DNA of 64,000 nt from CAIMZW01 sp037142435 (GCA_037142435.1 JBAXAO010000001.1:109168-173167), one strand, 5' to 3'; positions 36,733-46,082 are shown, counted from the first letter of the stretch. Notes: generated from the sequence alone by a model not told the origin. A program made the numbers and translations.

Positions 36733-38787
36733 CTATTGAGCTGCTTTAGCTATTGATCTCTTTGCGGCCGCCACAACATTTTCTGGTGTGAATCCATAAT
36801 CCGCGAAGAGAACATTTGCACTGGCAGAAGCACCAAAGTGATCGAGCGACACAATTTCGCCGGCATCACCGACATATTCGCGCCAGCCTTGGGCGACTCC
36901 TGCTTCAACACTTACTCGTGCTTTGATCGAAACTGGAAGGACACTGGTCCGATAACTCTCTGGGGTCTCTTCGAACCATTCCAGACTGGGCGCACTCACT
37001 ACTCGAGCGGGGATTCCTTCGGCTGCCAATAGTTCAGCCGCGCTAACAGCCACATGAACTTCAGAGCCAGTCGCAATGAGAATTACTACAGGGGTCTGTG
37101 TGGGTTCAACCAAAATGTAAGCACCATTTGCTACGCCATCTGCACTGTTGAACGCCGATCGATCCACCGTTGGCAAATTTTGCCGGGATAAAGCAATTCC
37201 GGTTGGCTTGGCTCGTTTTATGATTTCGCGCCAGGCAACTGCGGTTTCATTGGCGTCTGATGGACGAACAACAGTGAGATTAGGGATAGCTCGAAGCGCA
37301 GCGAGATGTTCGACTGGTTGGTGTGTAGGCCCATCTTCACCAAGACCAATCGAATCGTGGCTCCAGACGAAAGTAACGGGAAGATTCATGAGCGCAGCAA
37401 GTCGAACAGCTCCGCGCATATAGTCACTAAAGACAAGGAAGGTTCCACCAAAAGGCTTGGTTAATCCATGAAGGGCGATGCCGTTGAGTATTGCTCCCAT
37501 GGCATGCTCTCGAATTCCAAAGTGAATGATTCGACCATAAGGATTGGCGCTCTTCATGTGGCTGCTGAGAGGCAAGAAGGAATCCCCACCTTCGATGGTG
37601 GTGTTGTTGCTTTCGGCCAAGTCGGAGGACCCTCCCCAAAATTCGGGAAGAACTGAAGCCAATGCATTGATGATTTTTCCAGAGGCAGCGCGCGTTGCCA
37701 TATCTTTACCGGCGGCAAATTCTGGAATTGCACTTTCCCAATCGGCCGGAAGATCGTGGGAGCGAAGTCGCTTTAAGAGGTGTGCGCGCTCTGGATTGCT
37801 CGCTTGCCATTGTGCGAACTCTGTATCCCAATTGGCATGAAGATTTTTGCCGCGTACTTGGACTTCACGGGCATGAGCTAGGACTTCATCTGATACATAG
37901 AAGGATTGTTCTGGGTCGAGGCCCAATGCAACTTTCGTGGCAGCTACTTCTTCCACTCCAAGTGCCGAACCGTGTGATTTCGATGTTCCTTGGGCATGAG
38001 GAGCTGGCCAAGCAATAACAGTCTTAAGGCGGATCAAGGTGGGCTGATTGGTAATGATTTCTGCTTCAATCATGGCCGCTTCTAAGCCTTCGCGGTCAAC
38101 GTTGCCATCGCTCTTTGCCGCTACTTCAATAACATGCCAGCCGTATGCCCGGTAGCGAGCTCCGACATCTTCGGTAAAGGAAACGTGAGTGTCGCCTTCG
38201 ATGGAGATTCGGTTGTCATCGTAAATGACTTTGAGGTTTCCTAAAGCTTGAGTACCAGCGATCGATGAAGCTTCAGCGCTGACACCTTCCTGTAAATCAC
38301 CATCCGAGCAAATAACCCAAATATTGTGATCAAATAATTTAGTTGTGGAATCTGGATCGAACAGACCTTTTTCATAACGCGCCGCCATGGCCATGCCAAC
38401 GCCATTTGAAATTCCAGCGCCGAGTGGACCAGTGGTGGTTTCAACTCCGAGTGTGTGACCGTATTCGGGGTGGCCGGGGGTTAAAGAACCTTGGGTACGA
38501 AATGCCTTGAGATCATCGAGGGAAAGCCCATAGCCGGAAAGATAAAGTTGAATATAAAGAGTAAGCGAAGAGTGTCCGCACGAAAGAATGAATCGGTCGC
38601 GTCCCAACCACGCCGGATCCGATGGATCATGTTTAAGGAATCTTTGGAAGAGGGTGTATGCAACTGGGGCAAGAGCCATCGCCGTTCCTGGGTGGCCATT
38701 ACCAACTTTTTGCACGGCATCCATCGCAAGTGTGCGACAGGTTGTCACGGCCTGATCATCCAATTCGTTCCAATGATTGCGGGTCAT
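36733..38787 (-). CDS. tkt: Transketolase
   Basis: 684 residues. This thiamine-diphosphate enzyme transfers two-carbon units. Substrate and cofactor motifs are GHPGTAMALAP, GPLGAGISNGVGMA, CSDGDLQEGVSAEA with DDNRISIEG (Mg-ThDP), and in the middle domain GIREHAMGAILNGIALHG and HDSIGLGEDGPTHQPVE. It begins 4 bp after the end of ctaA on the minus strand with only a weak AAGAAAG ribosome site. With tal it provides pentose and erythrose phosphate precursors. Confidence 0.97.
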   Translation of the reverse strand: MTRNHWNELDDQAVTTCRTLAMDAVQKVGNGHPGTAMALAPVAYTLFQRFLKHDPSDPAWLGRDRFILSCGHSSLTLYIQLYLSGYGLSLDDLKAFRTQGSLTPGHPEYGHTLGVETTTGPLGAGISNGVGMAMAARYEKGLFDPDSTTKLFDHNIWVICSDGDLQEGVSAEASSIAGTQALGNLKVIYDDNRISIEGDTHVSFTEDVGARYRAYGWHVIEVAAKSDGNVDREGLEAAMIEAEIITNQPTLIRLKTVIAWPAPHAQGTSKSHGSALGVEEVAATKVALGLDPEQSFYVSDEVLAHAREVQVRGKNLHANWDTEFAQWQASNPERAHLLKRLRSHDLPADWESAIPEFAAGKDMATRAASGKIINALASVLPEFWGGSSDLAESNNTTIEGGDSFLPLSSHMKSANPYGRIIHFGIREHAMGAILNGIALHGLTKPFGGTFLVFSDYMRGAVRLAALMNLPVTFVWSHDSIGLGEDGPTHQPVEHLAALRAIPNLTVVRPSDANETAVAWREIIKRAKPTGIALSRQNLPTVDRSAFNSADGVANGAYILVEPTQTPVVILIATGSEVHVAVSAAELLAAEGIPARVVSAPSLEWFEETPESYRTSVLPVSIKARVSVEAGVAQGWREYVGDAGEIVSLDHFGASASANVLFADYGFTPENVVAAAKRSIAKAAQ

Positions 38788-38791
38788 TCGC

Positions 38792-39682
38792 TCAACTTTC
38801 TTGACTAGTTTTGGATTTTCCGATGTAAACCAAATTCCACATATTTACCCACACCAGCGATGATCCCAATAGATGGGCGGCAACGAGGACTATGGGAAGT
38901 TTTGTGAAATATTGGATGTAACCGATAGCGCCTTGTAATAGACAGATACGAATAAAACGATTGAGACGCGAACCGAAAATTTCCTTCACTTCTTTCGACT
39001 CACTGACGCGAACCAAAAGGAATAGTGCAAATGCTAAGCAAATGAGCGCGGTAACTGAATCGGCGTGGATCCAGGAAATAGTTCGCGGATCAATTCCAAA
39101 CCGGCGTGCCTGCGCATCTCCTGCATGAGGTCCGCTTCCGGTGACGATGGTGCCAAGTGTTATGACCACCAAGGTCAACCCGAGGAGAATTCGAGAAAGC
39201 AGGAAAGTTGTGGGAAGAAGTTGGATGGTTGCGCGATCTGCCATGCGATGGCGCAACGACAAGGCGCCGGCGATCAATGCGATGGAGAGTAAAAAGTGGC
39301 CAGCAACGGGCAGGGGATTGAGGTGGGTCAGTACGGTAATTCCACCCAATACGCCTTGGCCCAGAATCCCGATGAGCTGAAGTGCGGCCAAAATCCGAAC
39401 GCGATTCTTATCAATTCTCCCTTTGCTCTTCTTAATGGCCATCACGACTGCAACAATCGCGACCACGATCAGAACGAAGGTGAGAAGTCGGTTGCTAAAT
39501 TCGATCCAGGAGTGCACTTTGCCTTGCGCTTGATGCGCGATGGGGGTGTAACTCTTCCCGGTACAGGTCGGCCAGGTCGGACAGCCCAAGCCCGATCCGG
39601 TGAGACGAACCGCGCCACCTGTGACGATTATGAGAACTTGAAGGACTAAAAGCGCTGAAAATACGATATTGGCTGGGCTCAC
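38792..39682 (-). CDS. ctaA: Heme A synthase (COX15/CtaA family)
   Basis: 296 residues from the GTG at 39682. Oxidises heme O to heme A for aa3-type cytochrome oxidase. About eight membrane helices are present, and the first outer loop has LTGSGLGCPTWPTC with Cys34 and Cys40, the redox pair of the short CtaA class. Conserved His residues occur in HSWIEFSNRLL, LTHLNPLPVAGH, WIHADS and AAHLLGSSLVW. A longer version would start at TTG 39703, but the GTG has TAGTCT seven bases upstream and fits a leaderless start. The heme O synthase gene ctaB, often nearby, is not in the window. Confidence 0.9.
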   Translation of the reverse strand: MSPANIVFSALLVLQVLIIVTGGAVRLTGSGLGCPTWPTCTGKSYTPIAHQAQGKVHSWIEFSNRLLTFVLIVVAIVAVVMAIKKSKGRIDKNRVRILAALQLIGILGQGVLGGITVLTHLNPLPVAGHFLLSIALIAGALSLRHRMADRATIQLLPTTFLLSRILLGLTLVVITLGTIVTGSGPHAGDAQARRFGIDPRTISWIHADSVTALICLAFALFLLVRVSESKEVKEIFGSRLNRFIRICLLQGAIGYIQYFTKLPIVLVAAHLLGSSLVWVNMWNLVYIGKSKTSQES

Positions 39683-39689
39683 GGGCTTA

Positions 39690-39695
39690 AGACTA
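39690..39695 (-). promoter_or_regulatory. -10 element of ctaA
   Basis: TAGTCT on the minus strand lies seven bases before the chosen GTG. The region is divergent with sufR, so both promoters share about 60 bp. Confidence 0.45.
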
Positions 39696-39733
39696 ATGCC
39701 CAACTGGATTGGTAACTTTGGCTGAATTACGCA

Positions 39734-39748
39734 ACACTTATGTTGTGA
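39734..39748 (+). promoter_or_regulatory. SufR-type operator at the start of sufR
   Basis: The 15 bases read ACACT-TATGT-TGTGA, exactly the ACACT-N5-TGTGA inverted repeat I recall as the mycobacterial SufR site. The overlapping CAAC-N6-GTTG (39732-39745) is the pattern I recall for the cyanobacterial SufR site. It covers the candidate GTG start of sufR. TAACTT at 39713-39718 could be the -10, which would put the operator just after the transcript start. Self-repression is inferred. Confidence 0.7.
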
Positions 39749-40455
39749 AAAAGAGTGAGCCAGACCGGACCCGCGATCAGGTGGCTCGCCATATTCTCGA
39801 ATCTGGGCCGGCGACTGCAGTCGATCTCGCCCAGCATTTAACCCTTGCCCCAGCCGGCATTCGTCGCCATCTCGATGTGCTGGTTGCCGAAGGCGTCCTC
39901 ACGGCTCGGGAGCCGCATCAGACCAGCTCCAACACTCGCGGACGTGGCCGGCCAGCCAAGGTTTTTGTCATGACTGACTTAGGTCGAGAGAAGTTCGAGC
40001 ACTCCTACGACGATCTGGCCGTTTCTGCCTTGAAATTTATGGCATCGATTACCGATGGCGACCTGGTTTCCAAATTTGCTCAAAGCCGAGCAGCGGATAT
40101 TCAACGTCGGGCGTTGGTTGCAGTTTCCGAAAAGATCATCATTTCCGAGCGAGCCCATGCGCTCGCCGAATTCCTCAATCTCGAAGGATTCGCTGCAAAT
40201 TCCCACTCGCGTGGGGCAGGTGAGGAGATTTGTCAGAACCACTGTCCGATCGCCCACGTGGCGGCTGAATTTCCGCAACTCTGCGATGCCGAGACCGAAG
40301 CGTTCTCGCGAGTTTTGGGAACGCACGTTCAACGTTTAGCCACCATTGCCCATGGCGATGGTGTGTGCACCACCTTTATCCCCAATATGGGCAAATCCAT
40401 GCTGGAGAAAAGTTCGCCGCAATACGCAACCTCTGGAAAGAGAGACCACTCATGA
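39745..40455 (+). CDS. sufR: Fe-S-cluster-sensing suf operon regulator SufR
   Basis: 236 residues from the GTG at 39745. An N-terminal winged helix-turn-helix (GPATAVDLAQHLTLAPAGIRRHLDVL) is followed by a wing with GRGRPAKVF. The C-terminus carries Cys163, Cys167, Cys180 and Cys208; three of these plus a further ligand would hold the Fe-S cluster that controls DNA binding. It represses the suf genes when clusters are plentiful. The start is uncertain: TTG at 39709 or 39718 is also in frame, but none has a ribosome site. Its stop overlaps sufB by 4 bp. Confidence 0.92.
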   Translation: MKKSEPDRTRDQVARHILESGPATAVDLAQHLTLAPAGIRRHLDVLVAEGVLTAREPHQTSSNTRGRGRPAKVFVMTDLGREKFEHSYDDLAVSALKFMASITDGDLVSKFAQSRAADIQRRALVAVSEKIIISERAHALAEFLNLEGFAANSHSRGAGEEICQNHCPIAHVAAEFPQLCDAETEAFSRVLGTHVQRLATIAHGDGVCTTFIPNMGKSMLEKSSPQYATSGKRDHS

Positions 40456-41867
40456 GTGACACCACCTTGCATCCTGAACTTGAGGGCATTGGAAATTACG
40501 AATACGGCTGGTCAGATAGCGATGCTGCCGGTACCAACGTTCGTCGAGGGCTCAATGAAGATGTAGTGCGGGATATTTCTTCCAAGAAGAGCGAACCTCA
40601 GTGGATGCTCGATATGCGACTCAAGGGCTTGGGGTTGTTTGACAAGAAGCCAATGCCAACATGGGGCTCCGATCTTTCCGGAATTTTCTTCGACACCATT
40701 AAGTACTTTGTCCGTTCAACCGAGAAGCAAGCCACCTCTTGGGAAGATTTGCCTGAAGATATCAAGAATACGTATGACCGTTTGGGCATCCCAGAGGCTG
40801 AGAAGAATCGCCTCGTAGCCGGCGTTGCGGCCCAATACGAATCCGAAGTTGTCTACCACTCCATTCGCGAAGACCTCGAAAAGCAGGGCGTTATTTTCGT
40901 TGATACTGACAGCGGTCTTCGTTTGCATGAAGAATTATTCCGCGAATATTTCGGCACCGTTATTCCTGTTGGCGATAACAAGTTTGCTGCCCTAAACACC
41001 TCGGTTTGGTCTGGTGGATCATTCATTTACGTTCCTAAAGGCGTCAAAGTTGATATTCCGCTGCAAGCATATTTCCGTATTAATACCGAAAACATGGGCC
41101 AATTCGAGCGCACCCTTATCATCGCCGATGAAGATTCCTACGTTCACTATGTAGAAGGCTGTACCGCCCCAATTTATAAGTCAGATTCACTTCACTCCGC
41201 GGTTGTTGAAATCATCGTCAAGAAAAATGCTCGAGTGCGTTACACAACGATTCAGAACTGGTCTAACAATGTCTATAACTTGGTTACCAAGCGCGCTACC
41301 TGCGCAGAAGGTGCCACTATGGAATGGATCGATGGCAATATCGGTTCTAAAGTCACCATGAAGTACCCAGCTGTTTTCCTTATGGGACCGCACTCCAAGG
41401 GAGAAACTCTCTCCATTGCATTTGCAGGCGAAGGACAACATCAAGATGCTGGCGCCAAGATGGTGCACGCGGCTCCGTACACTTCTTCAACCATCATTTC
41501 CAAATCGGTTGCGCGTGGGGGAGGGCGTACTTCTTATCGTGGACTTGTCCAAGTTCAAGAAGGTGCTCATCATTCCAAGTCCACAGTCAAGTGTGATGCG
41601 CTATTGGTAGACACAATTTCCCGCTCGGATACTTATCCCTACGTGGATATTCGCGAAGATGATGTTTCGATGGGTCACGAGGCGACTGTCTCGAAGATCA
41701 GCGATGACCAACTCTTCTACCTCATGTCACGCGGTCTCTCGGAGGATGAAGCAATGGCCATGATTGTGCGCGGATTTATCGAACCCGTTGCCCGCGAATT
41801 GCCCATGGAATACGCACTTGAGCTCAACCGCTTGATTGAACTTCAAATGGAAGGCGCAGTTGGTTGA
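40452..41867 (+). CDS. sufB: Fe-S cluster assembly scaffold SufB
   Basis: 471 residues from the ATG in the sufR overlap (ATGA). An ATG 29 codons earlier lies inside sufR and is not used. SufB forms the SufBC2D scaffold where clusters are built. The right-handed beta-helix core includes FIYVPKGVKVDIPLQ, YVHYVEGCTAP and the C-terminal EATVSKISDDQLFYLMSRG. No intein interrupts it, unlike some mycobacterial SufB proteins. It overlaps sufD by one base (TGATG). Confidence 0.97.
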   Translation: MSDTTLHPELEGIGNYEYGWSDSDAAGTNVRRGLNEDVVRDISSKKSEPQWMLDMRLKGLGLFDKKPMPTWGSDLSGIFFDTIKYFVRSTEKQATSWEDLPEDIKNTYDRLGIPEAEKNRLVAGVAAQYESEVVYHSIREDLEKQGVIFVDTDSGLRLHEELFREYFGTVIPVGDNKFAALNTSVWSGGSFIYVPKGVKVDIPLQAYFRINTENMGQFERTLIIADEDSYVHYVEGCTAPIYKSDSLHSAVVEIIVKKNARVRYTTIQNWSNNVYNLVTKRATCAEGATMEWIDGNIGSKVTMKYPAVFLMGPHSKGETLSIAFAGEGQHQDAGAKMVHAAPYTSSTIISKSVARGGGRTSYRGLVQVQEGAHHSKSTVKCDALLVDTISRSDTYPYVDIREDDVSMGHEATVSKISDDQLFYLMSRGLSEDEAMAMIVRGFIEPVARELPMEYALELNRLIELQMEGAVG

Positions 41868-42958
41868 TGTCAACTCTTACCACTAACTATTTAACTCCAA
41901 CTGGTCGCGAGGAAGCATGGCGTTTCACTCCACTCAATCGAATTGCAGGTCTTCACGATCTAGCTGTCGATGTTCGAGAGACAATTTCGCTTAGCCCAAC
42001 ATCGGCCTTGCCATCTGGCGTCACTTTTGCCTCAGTTGCCTCGTCCGATCTATCTCCCGTCTCTGAAACCAATGACATTGTGATTTCACGGATCCGCGAA
42101 TCTGTTTCGAATGTTGCGCTCTTGAATATTGGGACTAATGTTGAAACTGCCGATCCCATCACTTTGGCCCGCGTCGATTCTGGGACTCAACCTCAACTTT
42201 CGCGCACCGTCATAAAAGCCGGAGCTAACTCAAAGTCAATCGTTGTTGTTGAGAATACCGGCAGTGCAATCCTCGGCGAAGAGATCGAGATCATCCTCGA
42301 GCCAGGTGCTTCACTTACCTTCATCACCCTTCAAGAGTGGGCAGCTGACACTATTCACGTTGGGCGTCACCATGCCATCATCGGCCGCGATGCCAGTTTC
42401 ACTTCATTCGTGGTCACTATCGGTGGTTCGGTAGTCCGATTACTACCAACTGTCGAGTACGCCGGCCCTGGCTCGTCCGCCGAGTTGAATGGCATCTACT
42501 TTGCAACAGATGGACAACATTTCGAACATCGAGTCCATGTGGATCACAACGTCGGTCATGCCAAATCTCGCGTTAACTACAAAGGTGCTCTCTCGGGAGA
42601 TAAGGCCCACACCGTTTGGATTGGCGATGTCTATATTCACGCCAATGCCGAAGGTACCGACACCTACGAACTCAACCGGAACCTCCTACTTTCCGATGGC
42701 GCCCGTGCCGATTCGGTTCCAAACCTTGAAATCGAGACTGGCGAGATTGTTGGTGCCGGCCATGCCAGCACTACGGGACGTTTTGATGACGAACAACTTT
42801 TCTATTTAGAGTCTCGAGGCATACCAGCTGAACTTGCTCGCAAGTTAGTGATTCGGGGATTTTTCACTGAAATTCTTGGACGGTTACATTTGCCGGAGAT
42901 CGAAGAACGATTGATGCAAACCATCGATGCTAATTTGGAAAGTGCGGATCACAATTGA
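41867..42958 (+). CDS. sufD: Fe-S cluster assembly protein SufD
   Basis: 363 residues from the ATG at 41867; a TTG one codon earlier is possible but not needed. This is the SufB paralogue in the SufBC2D complex. The C-terminal half has the shared beta-helix and the pattern GHASTTGRFDDEQLFYLESRGI. It is more diverged at the N-terminus, as usual. The stop overlaps the Rieske gene by 4 bp. Confidence 0.95.
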   Translation: MSTLTTNYLTPTGREEAWRFTPLNRIAGLHDLAVDVRETISLSPTSALPSGVTFASVASSDLSPVSETNDIVISRIRESVSNVALLNIGTNVETADPITLARVDSGTQPQLSRTVIKAGANSKSIVVVENTGSAILGEEIEIILEPGASLTFITLQEWAADTIHVGRHHAIIGRDASFTSFVVTIGGSVVRLLPTVEYAGPGSSAELNGIYFATDGQHFEHRVHVDHNVGHAKSRVNYKGALSGDKAHTVWIGDVYIHANAEGTDTYELNRNLLLSDGARADSVPNLEIETGEIVGAGHASTTGRFDDEQLFYLESRGIPAELARKLVIRGFFTEILGRLHLPEIEERLMQTIDANLESADHN

Positions 42959-43257
42959 GCAATCTTCAGTATTCACAACTGCATGCGGGCAAGCCAGTTC
43001 GCGTAGAAGTCGATGGCGAATGGGTCTGTGTCGCCAAAGTCGGCGATGAAGTTTTCGCGATTGACGACACCTGCTCCCATTCAGATGCCTCACTCTCTGA
43101 AGGCGAAATTTCTGGATTTAAGATCGAGTGCTGGTTGCACGGCGCCGAATTTGATCTTCGCACTGGCGAGGTCCTAACTCCACCAGCAACTCAAAACGTA
43201 CAGACCTATCTAATCGATCGTGACGGCGATGCACTAACTATTAAGAAAGCCAATTGA
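42955..43257 (+). CDS. Rieske-type ferredoxin of the suf operon
   Basis: 100 residues beginning with TTG in the sufD overlap (TTGA). Cys40-Ser-His42 and Cys59-Trp-Leu-His62 bind a 2Fe-2S cluster; the fold is like the small ferredoxin components of dioxygenases. Actinobacterial suf operons often carry this gene between sufD and sufC, where an electron-transfer role in cluster assembly is presumed but not shown, as far as I know. No ribosome site is separate from sufD, so translation is coupled. Confidence 0.93.
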   Translation: MSNLQYSQLHAGKPVRVEVDGEWVCVAKVGDEVFAIDDTCSHSDASLSEGEISGFKIECWLHGAEFDLRTGEVLTPPATQNVQTYLIDRDGDALTIKKAN

Positions 43258-43267
43258 GGAGAAGAGA

Positions 43268-44023
43268 ATGAGCTCACTAGTCATCAAGAATCTACAAGTA
43301 TCAGTTGCTACCGAGGCTGGTTTTACCGAAATTCTGCGCGGCGTGGATCTCACGATCAATTCCGGCGAAACTCATGCCATCATGGGGCCAAATGGCTCTG
43401 GTAAATCCACTTTGGCTTATTCCATTGCTGGCCACCCTAAGTACACGATCACCGGAGGTTCGGTGACCCTAGATGGCGCCGATGTTCTAGCTATGACCGT
43501 TGATGAGCGCGCCAAGGCTGGTTTGTTTTTGGCAATGCAATATCCAGTTGAGGTTCCCGGAGTCTCCGTCTCCAACTTCTTGCGTACTGCGGTCACAGCT
43601 ATTCGTGGCGAGGCGCCAAAGATTCGTACCTGGGTTGGAGAAGTTAAGTCCGCCATGACCGATCTCAATATGGACCCAGCATTTGCCGAACGCAATGTCA
43701 ATGAAGGTTTTTCTGGTGGCGAAAAGAAGCGTCATGAAATTCTGCAACTCGAACTCCTCAAGCCAAAGATCGCGATTCTGGATGAAACCGATTCGGGCTT
43801 GGATGTTGATGCTCTGCGCATCGTCTCCGAAGGCGTTAATCGCGTCAAGGAAAATAGCGATCTGGGAATCATGTTGATCACTCACTACACCCGCATTTTG
43901 CGATACATCAAACCTGACTTCGTTCACGTCTTTGCAGCTGGTCGTATCGTCGAAGAAGGCGGTCCAGAATTGGCTGACAAACTAGAAGAAAATGGTTACG
44001 CCGAATACGTGACGGCCAACTAA
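43268..44023 (+). CDS. sufC: Fe-S assembly ATPase SufC
   Basis: 251 residues. This ABC-type ATPase binds SufB and SufD. Walker A is GPNGSGKST (residues 40-48), the signature is the SufC form FSGGEKKRHEI, Walker B is IAILDETDSGLDVDAL, and the switch is LITHYTR. The ATG is preceded by GAGGAGAAG. It starts 10 bp after the Rieske gene. Confidence 0.97.
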   Translation: MSSLVIKNLQVSVATEAGFTEILRGVDLTINSGETHAIMGPNGSGKSTLAYSIAGHPKYTITGGSVTLDGADVLAMTVDERAKAGLFLAMQYPVEVPGVSVSNFLRTAVTAIRGEAPKIRTWVGEVKSAMTDLNMDPAFAERNVNEGFSGGEKKRHEILQLELLKPKIAILDETDSGLDVDALRIVSEGVNRVKENSDLGIMLITHYTRILRYIKPDFVHVFAAGRIVEEGGPELADKLEENGYAEYVTAN

Positions 44024-44034
44024 TCCTTCCCGTT

Positions 44035-45291
44035 ATGACAACTTCTCCACTCGACGTCGCCAGCATTAGGCGAGATTTCCCCATTCTGGGGAGAACTGTG
44101 CGTGGTGGAAATAAGTTGATTTTCCTCGACAGTGGCGCCACCAGTCAGAAGCCACGAGCGGTTTTAGATGCCGAGCGTGATTTTTACGAGAACCATAATG
44201 CTGCCGTTCACCGAGGGTCATACCTCTTGGCTGAGGAAGCAAATGAAGCTTTTGAAAATGCACGACAAACCGTGGCTGATTTCTTGGGCGCCCAATTCAA
44301 CGAAGTTATCTTTACCAAGAGCGCCACTGAATCCTTGAACTTATTGGCTTACTCATTTGGAAATTCGCAAAAAACTTCTCGATTTGCTCTTCAGCCTGGC
44401 GATGAAATTGTGGTCTCTGAAATCGAGCACCACGCAAATTTGATCCCATGGCAACAGCTCTGCCAACGCACCGGTGCCACTTTGAAATGGTTTGAAGTGA
44501 CACTAGAAGGACGTTTAGATCTCTCGCGAATTGATGAAGTTATTTCACCGCGCACTAAAATAGTAGCAATCACTCATCAGTCCAATGTTTTGGGAACCAT
44601 TGTTCCGTTAACAAAGATTGTGGAGCGAGCCCACGAAGTCGGTGCTCTCGTCGTTCTAGATGCTTGCCAATCAGCTCCTCACTTTGCCATTGATGTTAAA
44701 ACCCTAGGTGTGGACTTCTTGGCATTTTCAGGACACAAGGCACTGGGTCCGACCGGAGTTGGGGTGTTGTGGGGGAGAGAAGAACTTCTCTCTGACATGG
44801 AACCTTTTCTTACTGGTGGCTCCATGATTGAAACAGTCACCATGACCTCCGCAACTTGGGCACCAATCCCACGGCGGTTTGAAGCCGGCGTACCTAACAT
44901 GGCCCAGGCGGTTGGATTAGCGGCGGCACTTAAGTATCTAGATGCAGTTGGACTCGATTCCATTCACCAACACGAACTTGCGCTCACGGCTCGCGCTTTA
45001 GCCGGAATTTCAAGTGTGACTGGAGTCAATCTTGTTGGACCGGCTGATTTACACGATCGAGGCGGCGTAGTTTCCTTTACTATCGAAGGTGTCCATCCTC
45101 ATGATGTTGGACAGGTTCTTGATCAACATGGCATTGCAGTGCGAACCGGTCATCACTGCGCTTGGCCCTTAATGCGAAAGATGAAGGTAGTTGGCACTAC
45201 TCGCGCTTCCTTTTATCTCTATAACGACGAATCCGAAGTTGATGCTCTTCTTGAAGGCATCCTTTCGGTTCAGAAATATTTCAAGGTGTAG
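44035..45291 (+). CDS. sufS: Cysteine desulfurase SufS
   Basis: 418 residues. Removes sulfur from cysteine for cluster assembly. The pyridoxal phosphate Lys235 is in SGHKALGPTG, and the catalytic Cys375 is in RTGHHCAWPLM. Other cofactor motifs are ESLNLLAYS and ITHQSNVLGT. The short flexible loop around the Cys places it with the group II enzymes that work with SufU, encoded next door. Confidence 0.97.
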   Translation: MTTSPLDVASIRRDFPILGRTVRGGNKLIFLDSGATSQKPRAVLDAERDFYENHNAAVHRGSYLLAEEANEAFENARQTVADFLGAQFNEVIFTKSATESLNLLAYSFGNSQKTSRFALQPGDEIVVSEIEHHANLIPWQQLCQRTGATLKWFEVTLEGRLDLSRIDEVISPRTKIVAITHQSNVLGTIVPLTKIVERAHEVGALVVLDACQSAPHFAIDVKTLGVDFLAFSGHKALGPTGVGVLWGREELLSDMEPFLTGGSMIETVTMTSATWAPIPRRFEAGVPNMAQAVGLAAALKYLDAVGLDSIHQHELALTARALAGISSVTGVNLVGPADLHDRGGVVSFTIEGVHPHDVGQVLDQHGIAVRTGHHCAWPLMRKMKVVGTTRASFYLYNDESEVDALLEGILSVQKYFKV

Positions 45292-45293
45292 CC

Positions 45294-45755
45294 ATGGAAT
45301 TAGATTCGCTCTATCAAGAAGTCATTCTTGAGCATTACAAAAAACCTTCTCACAAGGGACTAACTCCCAATCCCACAGCGCAGGTTCATCACGTCAACCC
45401 CAGCTGTGGTGACGAAGTAACACTGAATATTTTCTTGGATGGTGAGATTGTCCGCGAAGTAAATTGGGATGGCGTCGGTTGCTCCATTTCGCAAGCAAGT
45501 ACCTCGATTATGACTGAACTCATGATCGGAAAGAGCGTGACTGATGCTTTCGCAGTAGTAGAGAATTTCACTGGTCTTATGCAGAGCAAAGGAACGCAAA
45601 GCGGAGATGAGGAAGTCCTGGAAGATGCCGTGGCATTCGCAGGAGTTTCCAAATTTCCAGCTCGAATCAAATGTGCACTCTTGGGGTGGATGGCGTTTAA
45701 AGATGCCGCCGCTCAAGGATTGACCGTTAACACCATGTCCGGAGGAGAAAAATGA
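45294..45755 (+). CDS. sufU: SufU-type sulfur transfer protein
   Basis: 153 residues. Cys38 and Asp40 (SCGDE), Cys63 (GCSIS) and Cys127 (RIKCALLGW) are the zinc-binding and sulfur-accepting residues. The roughly 20-residue insertion between the second and third Cys (FTGLMQSKG region) separates SufU from IscU. It takes persulfide from SufS and relays it to SufBCD. It starts 2 bp after sufS and overlaps sufT by 4 bp. Confidence 0.95.
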   Translation: MELDSLYQEVILEHYKKPSHKGLTPNPTAQVHHVNPSCGDEVTLNIFLDGEIVREVNWDGVGCSISQASTSIMTELMIGKSVTDAFAVVENFTGLMQSKGTQSGDEEVLEDAVAFAGVSKFPARIKCALLGWMAFKDAAAQGLTVNTMSGGEK

Positions 45756-46072
45756 GTACTAGCCCAGCAAGCCTTGATGATGTCACTGAGGCAATGAAAG
45801 ATGTCATCGATCCAGAGTTGGGGATCAACGTCATCGACTTGGGTCTCGTTTATGACATGCGGGTGGACGAGAGCAATGTTGCGATTCTTGATATGACGTT
45901 GACATCGGCTGCTTGCCCGTTGCAAGACGTCATCGAAGACCAGACCCGTCAGGTTCTTCATGACTTGACGACGGACGTCAAAATTAACTGGGTATGGATG
46001 CCACCATGGGGTCCAAATCGCATCACCGATGATGGTCGTGAACAACTCCGAGCGATTGGGTTCACCGTCTAG
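45752..46072 (+). CDS. sufT: SufT/MIP18-family (DUF59) Fe-S maturation factor
   Basis: 106 residues. DVIDPELGINVIDLGLVYDM and the later TSAACPLQ are the DUF59/MIP18 signature with its conserved Cys. Family members help deliver clusters to target enzymes; in actinobacteria it is the last gene of the suf operon. The ATG at 45752 overlaps sufU by 4 bp. Confidence 0.93.
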   Translation: MSTSPASLDDVTEAMKDVIDPELGINVIDLGLVYDMRVDESNVAILDMTLTSAACPLQDVIEDQTRQVLHDLTTDVKINWVWMPPWGPNRITDDGREQLRAIGFTV

Positions 46073-46082
46073 GGTTTGCGCA

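Noticed and set aside
42955..43257. Rieske gene as a new suf component
   Set aside because: A Rieske ferredoxin between sufD and sufC is common in actinobacterial suf operons as far as I know, so it is not novel.
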